From positions 1-64,000 of the forward strand of contig JBGVCG010000016.1 of NCBI GenBank assembly GCA_045226255.1: a DNA stretch of 64,000 nucleotides. The letters are read 5' to 3'. Both the position numbers and the translations under genes were made by a program. Under the pieces are notes generated by a model, which made no database searches, was not told where the DNA came from, and saw only the letters and a list, made by a program, of their open reading frames with translations. Origin of the DNA: UBA1181 sp045226255. GTDB taxonomy: Bacteria > Bacteroidota > Bacteroidia > Bacteroidales > Paludibacteraceae. The stretch's first letter is position 1, and every line of letters starts with the position of its first letter. Positions 50,967 to 58,581 of the stretch are shown here, piece by piece.

Positions 50967-52244
50967 ATGACGTACGCAGAGACGATTGAATATATATTTA
51001 GCCGTATGCCGAGTTTCCAAACGGTCGGCTCCTCTGGTTATAAGCCAGGCATTGAGAGTATGAAGACGATGGATGCCTATTTCGGTCATCCGCATGAATC
51101 ATTCCGCACGATACATGTCGCCGGTACGAACGGTAAGGGGTCTGTCTCCCATACCCTAGCCTCCATCCTGCAATCCGCGGGCTATAAGGTCGGATTGTTC
51201 ACCTCGCCCCATCTGCGCGACTTCCGGGAGCGTATACGGGTGAACGGAGAGATGGTGCCGGAAGAGTTCGTCGTGGAGTTCGTGGAGGCGCATCGTGCCT
51301 TGATCGAGAAGGTTTGCCCCTCTTTCTTCGAGGTGAACGTGGCCATCGCCTTCGATTACTTCAGGCAGGAGCAGGTGGACGTGGCCGTGATTGAGGTCGG
51401 ACTGGGTGGAAGACTGGACAGCACGAACATCATAACGCCTGACCTCTGTGTCATCACCAATATCAGCATGGACCACATGAATCTGCTGGGCGATACGCTG
51501 GAGCAGATCGCAGCGGAGAAGGCTGGCGTCATCAAGGAGGGAATCCCTGTCGTGATCGGTGAGGCGGAGGGCTCCGTCAAGGAGGTGTTCCAACGCAAGG
51601 CGGAGGAGGTGAACACACGTATTTGCTTCGCTCCTCAGGAGGATTGCGAATTCATCGGTATGGAGGCCTCCTATAAGCAGCCGTTCCAGTTGCTCCGTGT
51701 GGGGGACGAATTGGTGCGTACACCGCTGTTGGGCATCTATCAATGGAAGAACATGACGACCGTTTTAAGTGCTGTGAAGGAGTTGCGGCATTTGGGCTAC
51801 CATATCCCTCGTGACGTCATGCGCCATGGCATCGAGCATACGTTGGACCAGACCCACCTGATGGGACGCTGGCAACGATTGAAGGAGACCCCTTATGTGG
51901 TATGCGATACGGGTCATAACGTGGGCGGTATCCAGTATGTCGTGCAACAGCTGGAGAGCCTGCCTTGCAAGACCTTGCGCATTGTTTTCGGCATGGTGGG
52001 CGACAAGGACGTAAGCCATGTGCTGGAGCTTTTGCCGAAACAAGCTGTCTACTATTTTACGAAAGCCAATAGCAAACGTGCGATGCCGGAGACGAAGCTG
52101 AAGGAACTCGCCGAGCAGAAAGGGTTGAAGGGAAAGACCTACCCAAGCGTGGCTGAGGCGTACCAAGCCGCGCTGAGCGAGGCCGACGACGAGGATGTGA
52201 TCTATATTGGCGGCAGCACCTACGTGGTGGCGGAGATTGTGTGA
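50967..52244 (+). CDS. folC: Folylpolyglutamate/dihydrofolate synthase
   Basis: From MTYAETIEYIFSRMPSFQTV at 50967 the protein has 425 residues, the usual length; an upstream reading lacks a ribosome site. The Mur-ligase P-loop HVAGTNGKGSVSHTLASILQ (about 50-69), FTSPHLRDFRERIRVNGE, EVGLGGRLDSTNII and ITNISMDHMNLLGDTLEQIA match. C-terminally VCDTGHNVGG and KANSKRAMPE. It adds glutamates to folates. It diverges from the PhoH gene. Confidence 0.95.
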   Translation: MTYAETIEYIFSRMPSFQTVGSSGYKPGIESMKTMDAYFGHPHESFRTIHVAGTNGKGSVSHTLASILQSAGYKVGLFTSPHLRDFRERIRVNGEMVPEEFVVEFVEAHRALIEKVCPSFFEVNVAIAFDYFRQEQVDVAVIEVGLGGRLDSTNIITPDLCVITNISMDHMNLLGDTLEQIAAEKAGVIKEGIPVVIGEAEGSVKEVFQRKAEEVNTRICFAPQEDCEFIGMEASYKQPFQLLRVGDELVRTPLLGIYQWKNMTTVLSAVKELRHLGYHIPRDVMRHGIEHTLDQTHLMGRWQRLKETPYVVCDTGHNVGGIQYVVQQLESLPCKTLRIVFGMVGDKDVSHVLELLPKQAVYYFTKANSKRAMPETKLKELAEQKGLKGKTYPSVAEAYQAALSEADDEDVIYIGGSTYVVAEIV

Positions 52245-52342
52245 CTCGTTGTTTTACAATTCAATAGCACTGATTGTGCCAACCCTCTTCCCTTCTTTAA
52301 CATCCAAAAACGCATTTTGTTGAAAAAAAATGCGTCGTTTCC

Positions 52343-52373
52343 TTTGGATATTTCGAAAATAGCGCTACTTTTG
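52343..52373 (+). promoter_or_regulatory. tRNA-Val operon promoter (TTTG-19-TACTTTTG)
   Basis: TTTG at 52343-52346 and TACTTTTG at 52366-52373, a textbook match, 51 bases before the first tRNA. Confidence 0.75.
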
Positions 52374-52424
52374 CAACGCTTTTCAGGGGAGAAGCCTTGT
52401 TGAAAATAGCATGAAAGTGCTTTC

Positions 52425-52499
52425 GGTCTTATAGCTCAGTTGGTTTAGAGCATCTGCCTTACAAGCAGAGGGTCCTAGGTTCGAATCCTAGTGGGACCA
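52425..52499 (+). tRNA. tRNA-Val (anticodon UAC), copy 1
   Basis: 75 bases with full cloverleaf: acceptor GGTCTTA/TGGGACC, D-stem GCTC/GAGC, anticodon stem TCTGC/GCAGA with loop CTTACAA (anticodon TAC), T-arm CTAGG-TTCGAAT-CCTAG. It reads GUA. CCA is not encoded. Confidence 0.97.
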
Positions 52500-52530
52500 C
52501 AAGAAAGAATAGTTTGAGTTTAGAAAAAAA

Positions 52531-52605
52531 GGTCTTATAGCTCAGTTGGTTTAGAGCATCTGCCTTACAAGCAGAGGGTCCTAGGGTCGAATCCTAGTGG
52601 GACCA
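52531..52605 (+). tRNA. tRNA-Val (UAC), copy 2, with a T-loop substitution
   Basis: Identical to copy 1 except base 52586, where the T-loop TTCGAAT becomes GTCGAAT. This changes the invariant T54, the site of ribothymidine, to G. The gene may be weak or undergoing decay. Confidence 0.92.
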
Positions 52606-52687
52606 CAAGAAAAAAGGATGTCGGGGATTTCGGAGAGCGTTCCGACGGTATGAAACCGTTTCGGTGTCCGTTTGAGTTTAGAAAAAA

Positions 52688-52762
52688 GGTCTTATAGCTC
52701 AGTTGGTTTAGAGCATCTGCCTTACAAGCAGAGGGTCCTAGGTTCGAATCCTAGTGGGACCA
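52688..52762 (+). tRNA. tRNA-Val (UAC), copy 3
   Basis: 75 bases identical to copy 1. Copies 2 and 3 share the preceding phrase TTTGAGTTTAGAAAAAA, a sign of tandem duplication. A terminator follows at 52774. Confidence 0.97.
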
Positions 52763-52773
52763 CAAAAAAGTGG

Positions 52774-52801
52774 AGCCGCCTTAGTCAGGGTGGCTTTTTT
52801 G
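52774..52801 (+). terminator. Terminator of the tRNA-Val operon
   Basis: AGCCGCC pairs with GGTGGCT (one mismatch) and a six-T run follows. It ends the tRNA transcript before ispD. Confidence 0.75.
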
Positions 52802-52828
52802 TTTATCCAAAACGTATATGGTTACCGA

Positions 52829-53503
52829 ATGAAGAAATACGTTGTCATCGTGGCGGGTGGAAAAGGCTTGCGGATGGGTACTGATGTTCCCAAGCAATTC
52901 TTGCCGGTGGCGGGTATGCCTATCCTGATGCGGACCATCCGCAAATTCCATGACTACGACCCGCAAATGGGCATTGTTGTCGTGCTCCCTGCCCATCAAA
53001 TCCCCTATTGGAATGATCTTTGCGCGGAATATCGCTTCGACGTGCCCTACCAGCTGGCTTTGGGCGGAGAGACGAGGTTCCATTCCGTGAAGAATGGCTT
53101 GGCGTACGTGGAGTATGCTTCGGACGTGTGCGTGGCTGTCCACGACGGTGTCCGTCCGTTCGTTTCGGAGTCGGTTATAGACGCCGCTTTCGTAGAGGCG
53201 CAACGCTCCGGGGCGGCCGTGCCGGTTGTTCCTGTGGTGGACTCTATCCGTGAGGTCTTGGCGGATGGTTCGAACAAGGCCCGGAACCGTGGGGATTTCC
53301 GCTTGGTGCAGACTCCGCAGGTCTTTCGTTCGGATCTTCTGCGTAAGGCGTATGAACAGCCTTATTGCGAGGAGTTTACGGATGACGCGAGTGTGGTGGA
53401 ACGCCTCGGACACCCTGTCTGCCTGACGGAGGGAAACCGTGAGAACATAAAGATCACCACGGTGTTCGATCTGAAATGGGCGGAGGCGTTTTTGTCGGAA
53501 TGA
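52829..53503 (+). CDS. ispD: 2-C-methyl-D-erythritol 4-phosphate cytidylyltransferase
   Basis: From MKKYVVIVAGGKGLRMGTD at 52829 (224 residues) the CTP-binding loop AGGKGLRMGTDVPKQFLPVA is at 9-28. AVHDGVRPFVS (about 104), PVVDSIRE and RLVQTPQVFRSDLL then TDDASVVE follow. It makes CDP-methylerythritol in the non-mevalonate isoprenoid pathway. The longer reading would start inside the tRNA terminator, so it is rejected. Confidence 0.95.
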   Translation: MKKYVVIVAGGKGLRMGTDVPKQFLPVAGMPILMRTIRKFHDYDPQMGIVVVLPAHQIPYWNDLCAEYRFDVPYQLALGGETRFHSVKNGLAYVEYASDVCVAVHDGVRPFVSESVIDAAFVEAQRSGAAVPVVPVVDSIREVLADGSNKARNRGDFRLVQTPQVFRSDLLRKAYEQPYCEEFTDDASVVERLGHPVCLTEGNRENIKITTVFDLKWAEAFLSE

Positions 53504-53533
53504 TTGTTCTTTCACGACATTTTTTTATATTTG
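53504..53533 (+). promoter_or_regulatory. asnS promoter (TTG-19-TATATTTG)
   Basis: TTG at 53504-53506 and TATATTTG at 53526-53533, 45 bases before asnS and just after ispD's stop. Confidence 0.55.
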
Positions 53534-53578
53534 CAGATTGTTTTAAAGAGAGAAATATATAATAATTACTGATAGAAA

Positions 53579-54973
53579 ATGAAAAGGACGAGGATTGTCG
53601 AGGCGGTCAAGATGACTCAATACGGCGAGACAGTGAACGTGAAGGGTTGGGTCCGTACCAAACGTGGTAACAAACAGGTGAATTTCATCGCGTTGAACGA
53701 TGGTTCCACCATCAATAACATTCAAATCGTTGCGGATGTCGATAAGTTTGACGAGGAGTTGCTGAAGTCGATCACCACAGGTGCCTGCCTGAGTGTGACA
53801 GGAAAGTTGGTGAAGTCTGAAGGCGCAGGTCAAGCTGTTGAGATTCAGGCTAGTGAGATTGAAATCTACGGATTGGCCGACAATACCTATCCGTTGCAGA
53901 AAAAGGGTCACTCTATGGAGTTCCTCCGTGAGATCGCCCACCTGAGACCAAGAACCAATACGTTCGGTGCGGTCTTGAGGATCCGCCACAACATGGCTAT
54001 CGCTATCCATAAGTTCTTCCACGAGAAGGGTTTCTTCTATTGGCACTCCCCTATCATCACGGCTTCCGACTGTGAGGGCGCTGGCCAGATGTTCCAAGTG
54101 ACCACGCAGAACCTTTACGACCTGAAGAAGGACGAGAACGGTTCCATCAAATATGACGATGATTTCTTCGGAAAACAGACCAGCCTTACCGTTTCGGGAC
54201 AGCTGGAGGGCGAGTTGGGTGCGACCGCTTTGGGCGCCATCTATACGTTCGGCCCTACTTTCCGTGCCGAAAATTCCAATACGCCTCGCCACTTGGCGGA
54301 GTTCTGGATGATCGAGCCTGAGGTTGCCTTCATCGACTTGGCTGAGTTGATGGACCTTGAGGAGGAGTTCATCAAGTATTGCGTCAACTGGGCGTTGGAG
54401 CACTGCATGGACGATCTTACCTTCCTGAACAATATGATCGACAAGGGCCTGATCGAGCGTCTGAAATCAGTAGTTTCAACAGAATTCGTCAGATTGCCTT
54501 ACACGGAGGGTATTAAGATCCTGGAGGCTGAGATCGCGAAGGGCAAGAAGTTCGAGTTCCCTGTATATTGGGGCTGCGACTTGGCCAGCGAGCATGAGCG
54601 TTTCTTGGTGGAGGAGCATTTCAAGAAACCTGTCATCATGATTGATTATCCTAAGGAGATCAAGGCGTTCTACATGAAACAGAATACGGACGGCAAGACC
54701 GTTCAGGGAACGGATGTTCTCTTCCCTCAAATCGGTGAGATCATCGGTGGTAGTGTGAGAGAGGAGAATTATGATAAGCTGATGGCAAGAATCCAGGAGC
54801 TGAATATTCCTATGAAGGATATGTGGTGGTATCTTGATACCCGTAAGTACGGATCTTGCCCTCACGCAGGCTTCGGCTTGGGATTCGAGCGCTTGATGCT
54901 CTTTGTGACGGGAATGCAGAACATCAGGGATGTCATTCCTTTCCCAAGAACACCTAAGACCGCAGACTTTTAA
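53579..54973 (+). CDS. asnS: Asparaginyl-tRNA synthetase
   Basis: The 464-residue class II synthetase has an OB-fold anticodon domain (VNVKGWVRTKRGNKQVNFIA to about 110) and a catalytic core with FHEKGFFYWHSPIITASDCE, GQLEGELGATALGAIYTFGP, TFRAENSNTPRHLAEFWMIE (motif 2) and GLGFERLMLFVTG (motif 3). It charges tRNA-Asn. It has its own promoter and a perfect terminator. Confidence 0.97.
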   Translation: MKRTRIVEAVKMTQYGETVNVKGWVRTKRGNKQVNFIALNDGSTINNIQIVADVDKFDEELLKSITTGACLSVTGKLVKSEGAGQAVEIQASEIEIYGLADNTYPLQKKGHSMEFLREIAHLRPRTNTFGAVLRIRHNMAIAIHKFFHEKGFFYWHSPIITASDCEGAGQMFQVTTQNLYDLKKDENGSIKYDDDFFGKQTSLTVSGQLEGELGATALGAIYTFGPTFRAENSNTPRHLAEFWMIEPEVAFIDLAELMDLEEEFIKYCVNWALEHCMDDLTFLNNMIDKGLIERLKSVVSTEFVRLPYTEGIKILEAEIAKGKKFEFPVYWGCDLASEHERFLVEEHFKKPVIMIDYPKEIKAFYMKQNTDGKTVQGTDVLFPQIGEIIGGSVREENYDKLMARIQELNIPMKDMWWYLDTRKYGSCPHAGFGLGFERLMLFVTGMQNIRDVIPFPRTPKTADF

Positions 54974-54994
54974 CGAGTCGCATTGTATGGTATA

Positions 54995-55026
54995 TCCGAA
55001 TCCCGTGAAAGGGATTCGGATTTTTT
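54995..55026 (+). terminator. Terminator of asnS
   Basis: A perfect 10-bp stem TCCGAATCCC/GGGATTCGGA with loop GTGAAA and six T. Confidence 0.92.
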
Positions 55027-55115
55027 CTTAAAGGAATCTTGTGTGCTTATTGTGAGGTATATGTGTTTCCTATAGGATGTTTCCTCTGGAAAGTTTTTGG
55101 TTGTTCCTTTCTTTG

Positions 55116-55147
55116 TTGAATATATTCAACTTTTTTTGCTATTTTTG
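55116..55147 (+). promoter_or_regulatory. Promoter of the GLUG protein (TTG-21-TATTTTTG)
   Basis: TTG at 55116-55118, TATTTTTG at 55140-55147, 28 bases before the ATG. Confidence 0.5.
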
Positions 55148-55174
55148 AATCCTTGAAAACTATAAGTGATTTTT

Positions 55175-57514
55175 ATGAAATACATTAGTGAGAATCTCAG
55201 GCATATAGGTGCATTGGTTATTGCCCTTTTGACGTGCCACTCTTCCTTTGCGGCTTTGGAAAAGGATGCCGACGGGTATTATCTGATTAAGAGCGCTGAA
55301 GATTTGGCTGAATACAGGGATGCTGTTAATGATGGTACGCAGATGGATGGCCGTTTGGCGAATGATATCGACATGAGCACGGTGTGTGGTACCATCAACG
55401 GAAAGAAAGTGACGTGGGTGCCGATTAATAGGAAACGTCTCTCCATCAAATTCGATGGGGCGAACCATACCATTTCCAATCTTTTTATCTTTACGAAAAA
55501 CACCAATCAGGGACTCTTCTTCAGTGCGGATGTCATTCAGGACTTGACTCTCAAGGATGCTTATGTGAAGGGTGCGAACAACTGTTCCGGTATCGTGGCG
55601 AGCGCTTATGGTTCGGCACGCAAGTGTTTGTTAGCCAACTGCCATTTCGATGGTGTCGTGATAGGATTGTATAATGTGGGAGGAATCACTTCTGGTGCGG
55701 ATATGGTCTCCGCTAATATCGTGAATTGCAGCAATAGCGGTACGATTGTCGGTGGGGATAATGTGGGCGGAATCGCTGGATATACGAGAGGTGTAACCTT
55801 TGTCAATTGCTACAATTTGGGCCGTGTGAAGGCGGTCTCGAATATCACCTCGGATAACGAAGTGATTTATAATGGCATAGCGGGCGGTCTCGCTGGTACA
55901 TTCGATGTGGGTGTCTTCTATAATTGTTATAACTACAATAAAATCAGTGGTTTGTCTACTGGACAGATGACCGGGCAAATCCGGAGTTCGGGTAAGGCTA
56001 CTATCTCGAATTGTTTCGGATTGGAAGGAATGGCGAATGTCAATGATTATGAGTCAACGCTTAAAATCCATGCTGCATCGAGCTTTAAGGATGGTTCGTT
56101 GCAGAAACTTCTGAATAATTTCGTTGCTTCTACTCCTTCTTTGGACGAGACGTTGTTTGGTGGCGTTGTTTATTTCAAGGAATGGACGCAAGGTTCTGAT
56201 TATCCGATGTTTGCGGATGTTGTTTTACCTCCTAAAAAAGTTTCCATTGTGACGTATAGGGGGGATTATTTCGGCATGGATGTCTTTTCTGAGACGATGA
56301 CGTTGCCGTTCTGCAATGAGACTGTTTTCTCCTATCAGTTCGCCAACTCGTTTGATGGCAAGAATGTGAAGGGAGACACTGTTGTCCTCGTGACGAAGGT
56401 GCTGAAGCAGAACTTCTTGAAGAAGGATAGTGAGGGTTTCTATTTGATCGGTAGTGCGAAGGATCTAGGACTTTTCCGTGATGCGGTGAATGGCGGCGCT
56501 TCCTCTATCAAGGGACGTCTGACCGATGACATCGATATGAGTGAGGTCTCGGCCGATGGTGCATGGATTCCTATCGGAGATCGTGATCTGTGTTGCGGCA
56601 CTCCTTTCAGCGGAGTCTTCGATGGCGCTAATTACTTTGTGTACAACTTGAAGGAATCTGGTGAAAATCAGGTGTTCGCAGGACTCTTCTCCAGTGTCAA
56701 AGGGGCTTTGATTAAGAATGTTTCCTTGAAGAATTCGTCGATAACGGGTTATTATGCCGGTGCGATCTGTGCCTATGCGGAATCCTCCACTTTCGCCAAT
56801 TGCGGTAGCGAGGCTTTTGTTTCGGGAAACTTTGTCGATGGTGTGGCCGGCTTTATAGGTGTCGCCATTGATTGTGATATCGTCAATTGCTATAACTTGG
56901 GCGAAATACAAGGAGAAGGGAAAGCGAGCGGATTCTTGGGTCTGGAACAGGATAATTGTAGGATCGTCAATTGCTACGCCTCTTGCTCGGTGACTAGCAC
57001 GTCTGAGACGACAGGGCAGAGAAGTCCGTTCCTGTTTGAGTTCCTGGTGGGCGATGTTGATAACTGCTATTACGATAGTATCCGTTTCTATGCTAATTCG
57101 GACGTCTGGGGGCAAGTGAATGATTCGGTGATCGCTACGACGACGACGTTCATTAAATCCCAGGATTTTATCAATCTGCTGAATAAGAATGTGGATTCCT
57201 TAAATAAGACCCAAGATACGATCGTGTATCGGAAATGGATTGCGGGCCAGATATCCAACTATCCTAAGTTTAATGCGACGGAGGAAGCTAGCGTGTATGA
57301 CCGCTCGAATGATGCCGATATTTTGCCTTCTGTTCTCGTTTATTCTGTGGATAACACATTGTACATCAAATCACAGAGAGAGGGCTCTCTGGCTTTGTAC
57401 AACCGTTCAGGACAGTTGGTTAGACTAATCCATGTGGAGGAGGGTCTGACGGAAGTGTCAGGATTGCCTATTGGTGTTTATATCATCGCAGGCAAATCTG
57501 TTTTAATCAGATGA
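55175..57514 (+). CDS. Secreted GLUG-repeat protein with T9SS-like C-terminus
   Basis: From MKYISENLRHIGALVIALL at 55175 the protein has 779 residues with a signal peptide. It holds two homologous halves: LEKDADGYYLIKSAEDLAEY with NDIDMSTV (about 28-) and LKKDSEGFYLIGSAKDLGLF with DDIDMSEV (about 412-). Each carries GLUG-type repeats such as NVGGITSG, NVGGIAGYTRG and CYNLGRVKA. The last 60 residues (SVLVYSVDNTLYIKSQREGS to GVYIIAGKSVLIR) match the T9SS-like C-terminal tail. It should be a surface or secreted adhesin-like protein; the ligand is unknown. Confidence 0.83.
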   Translation: MKYISENLRHIGALVIALLTCHSSFAALEKDADGYYLIKSAEDLAEYRDAVNDGTQMDGRLANDIDMSTVCGTINGKKVTWVPINRKRLSIKFDGANHTISNLFIFTKNTNQGLFFSADVIQDLTLKDAYVKGANNCSGIVASAYGSARKCLLANCHFDGVVIGLYNVGGITSGADMVSANIVNCSNSGTIVGGDNVGGIAGYTRGVTFVNCYNLGRVKAVSNITSDNEVIYNGIAGGLAGTFDVGVFYNCYNYNKISGLSTGQMTGQIRSSGKATISNCFGLEGMANVNDYESTLKIHAASSFKDGSLQKLLNNFVASTPSLDETLFGGVVYFKEWTQGSDYPMFADVVLPPKKVSIVTYRGDYFGMDVFSETMTLPFCNETVFSYQFANSFDGKNVKGDTVVLVTKVLKQNFLKKDSEGFYLIGSAKDLGLFRDAVNGGASSIKGRLTDDIDMSEVSADGAWIPIGDRDLCCGTPFSGVFDGANYFVYNLKESGENQVFAGLFSSVKGALIKNVSLKNSSITGYYAGAICAYAESSTFANCGSEAFVSGNFVDGVAGFIGVAIDCDIVNCYNLGEIQGEGKASGFLGLEQDNCRIVNCYASCSVTSTSETTGQRSPFLFEFLVGDVDNCYYDSIRFYANSDVWGQVNDSVIATTTTFIKSQDFINLLNKNVDSLNKTQDTIVYRKWIAGQISNYPKFNATEEASVYDRSNDADILPSVLVYSVDNTLYIKSQREGSLALYNRSGQLVRLIHVEEGLTEVSGLPIGVYIIAGKSVLIR

Positions 57515-57546
57515 TAGAATTGAATTAAGGTGATTTGATATATGAA

Positions 57547-57580
57547 AAACGCCGATGGAAAGTCCATCGGCGTTTCTTTT
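57547..57580 (+). terminator. Terminator of the GLUG gene
   Basis: AAACGCCGATGG pairs with CCATCGGCGTTT around AAAGT; TTTCTTTT follows. Confidence 0.88.
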
Positions 57581-57613
57581 CGCCTTCAACTAAAGCAAAC
57601 CGTATCGGGCGAC

Positions 57614-57661
57614 GTCTGACGACAGTCAGACAACTTTTTAGTTTAAGGGGACGTGCGTCCC
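57614..57661 (+). repeat. Two tandem perfect hairpins
   Basis: GTCTGAC/GTCAGAC with loop GACA (57614-57631), followed by five T, then GGGACG/CGTCCC with loop TG (57648-57661). They stand about 120 bases before the steroid-reductase gene, after another terminator. They may be a leader RNA structure, an attenuator or a small-RNA end. Confidence 0.5.
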
Positions 57662-57781
57662 ATTCATAGGTAAAGGTATTATTTGATAATAAATCAAATA
57701 AGATAAAAAAATATTATCTCTTTATCTGTGCAAATTTAATCTATATATGTTATATTCGCAAGGTCTTTTTAAGATAATGGT

Positions 57782-58555
57782 ATGTATTTGTTCTCGTTGC
57801 CCTATTTCAATGTGTTTCTGGCAATAATGGTCGTTATTGCGGTGATTGTGTTCGTGTCCCTCTATTTCGTGGATGCGGGCTATGGAATCATGTTTGATAA
57901 GAAATGGGGCGTTTCTGTGAACAATAAGGTGGGATGGGTCTTGATGGAGGCACCTGTGTTTTTCGTCATGTTGGCTTGCTGGTGGTTCTCGGACCGCACC
58001 TGGGAGTTGGTCCCGTTCATCTTTTTCTTGTTGTTTCAATTGCACTATTTCCAACGTTCTTTCATATTCCCTTTCCTGATGCGTGGAAAGAGCCGTATGC
58101 CTATCTTGATTATGGTTATGGGCGTTATTTTCAATACGTTGAATGGACTTATGCAAGGCGGTTGGATATTTTATGTGTCGCCAGATGGTCTCTATTCCGC
58201 TGATTGGCTGACGACTCCGCAGTTCATCGCGGGTTTCTTGCTCTTCTTTGTGGGAATGGGCATTAACCTGCACTCAGACTATATTGTCCGTCATCTTCGT
58301 AAACCGGGCGATCCGAACCATTATTTGCCGAAAGGGGGAATGTTCAACTTTGTCACTTCCGCCAATTATTTCGGTGAGTTGGTGGAATGGATTGGTTTTG
58401 CCGTCATGACATGGTCGTTGGCTGGAGCGGTCTTTGCGTTATGGACTTTCGCGAATCTGACACCACGTGCAAACACTATATACAAAAGATATAAAAACAT
58501 GTTTCCAGAAATGGAACGCCTTCATTTGAAGCGTATTATTCCATTTCTTTATTGA
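57782..58555 (+). CDS. Steroid 5-alpha-reductase (SRD5A) homologue
   Basis: The 257-residue protein has about six or seven membrane segments. It is strikingly close to the SRD5A family: LHYFQRSFIFP (residues 87-97; human SRD5A2 has VHYFHRTFVYS here), E56 in LMEAPV, FNTLNG (117-122), HYLPKGGMFNF and NYFGELVEWIGFA (180-207). These residues hold NADPH and the 3-oxo-4-ene steroid. It should reduce a C=C in the membrane using NADPH. In gut Bacteroidales (P. merdae and Odoribacteraceae, as I recall) such a gene converts 3-oxo-delta4 bile acids to 5-alpha products. The neighbouring OYE-type gene fits a steroid pair. Confidence 0.85.
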   Translation: MYLFSLPYFNVFLAIMVVIAVIVFVSLYFVDAGYGIMFDKKWGVSVNNKVGWVLMEAPVFFVMLACWWFSDRTWELVPFIFFLLFQLHYFQRSFIFPFLMRGKSRMPILIMVMGVIFNTLNGLMQGGWIFYVSPDGLYSADWLTTPQFIAGFLLFFVGMGINLHSDYIVRHLRKPGDPNHYLPKGGMFNFVTSANYFGELVEWIGFAVMTWSLAGAVFALWTFANLTPRANTIYKRYKNMFPEMERLHLKRIIPFLY

Positions 58556-58581
58556 AAAGCACAGAAAAAAAACGAATTGGT

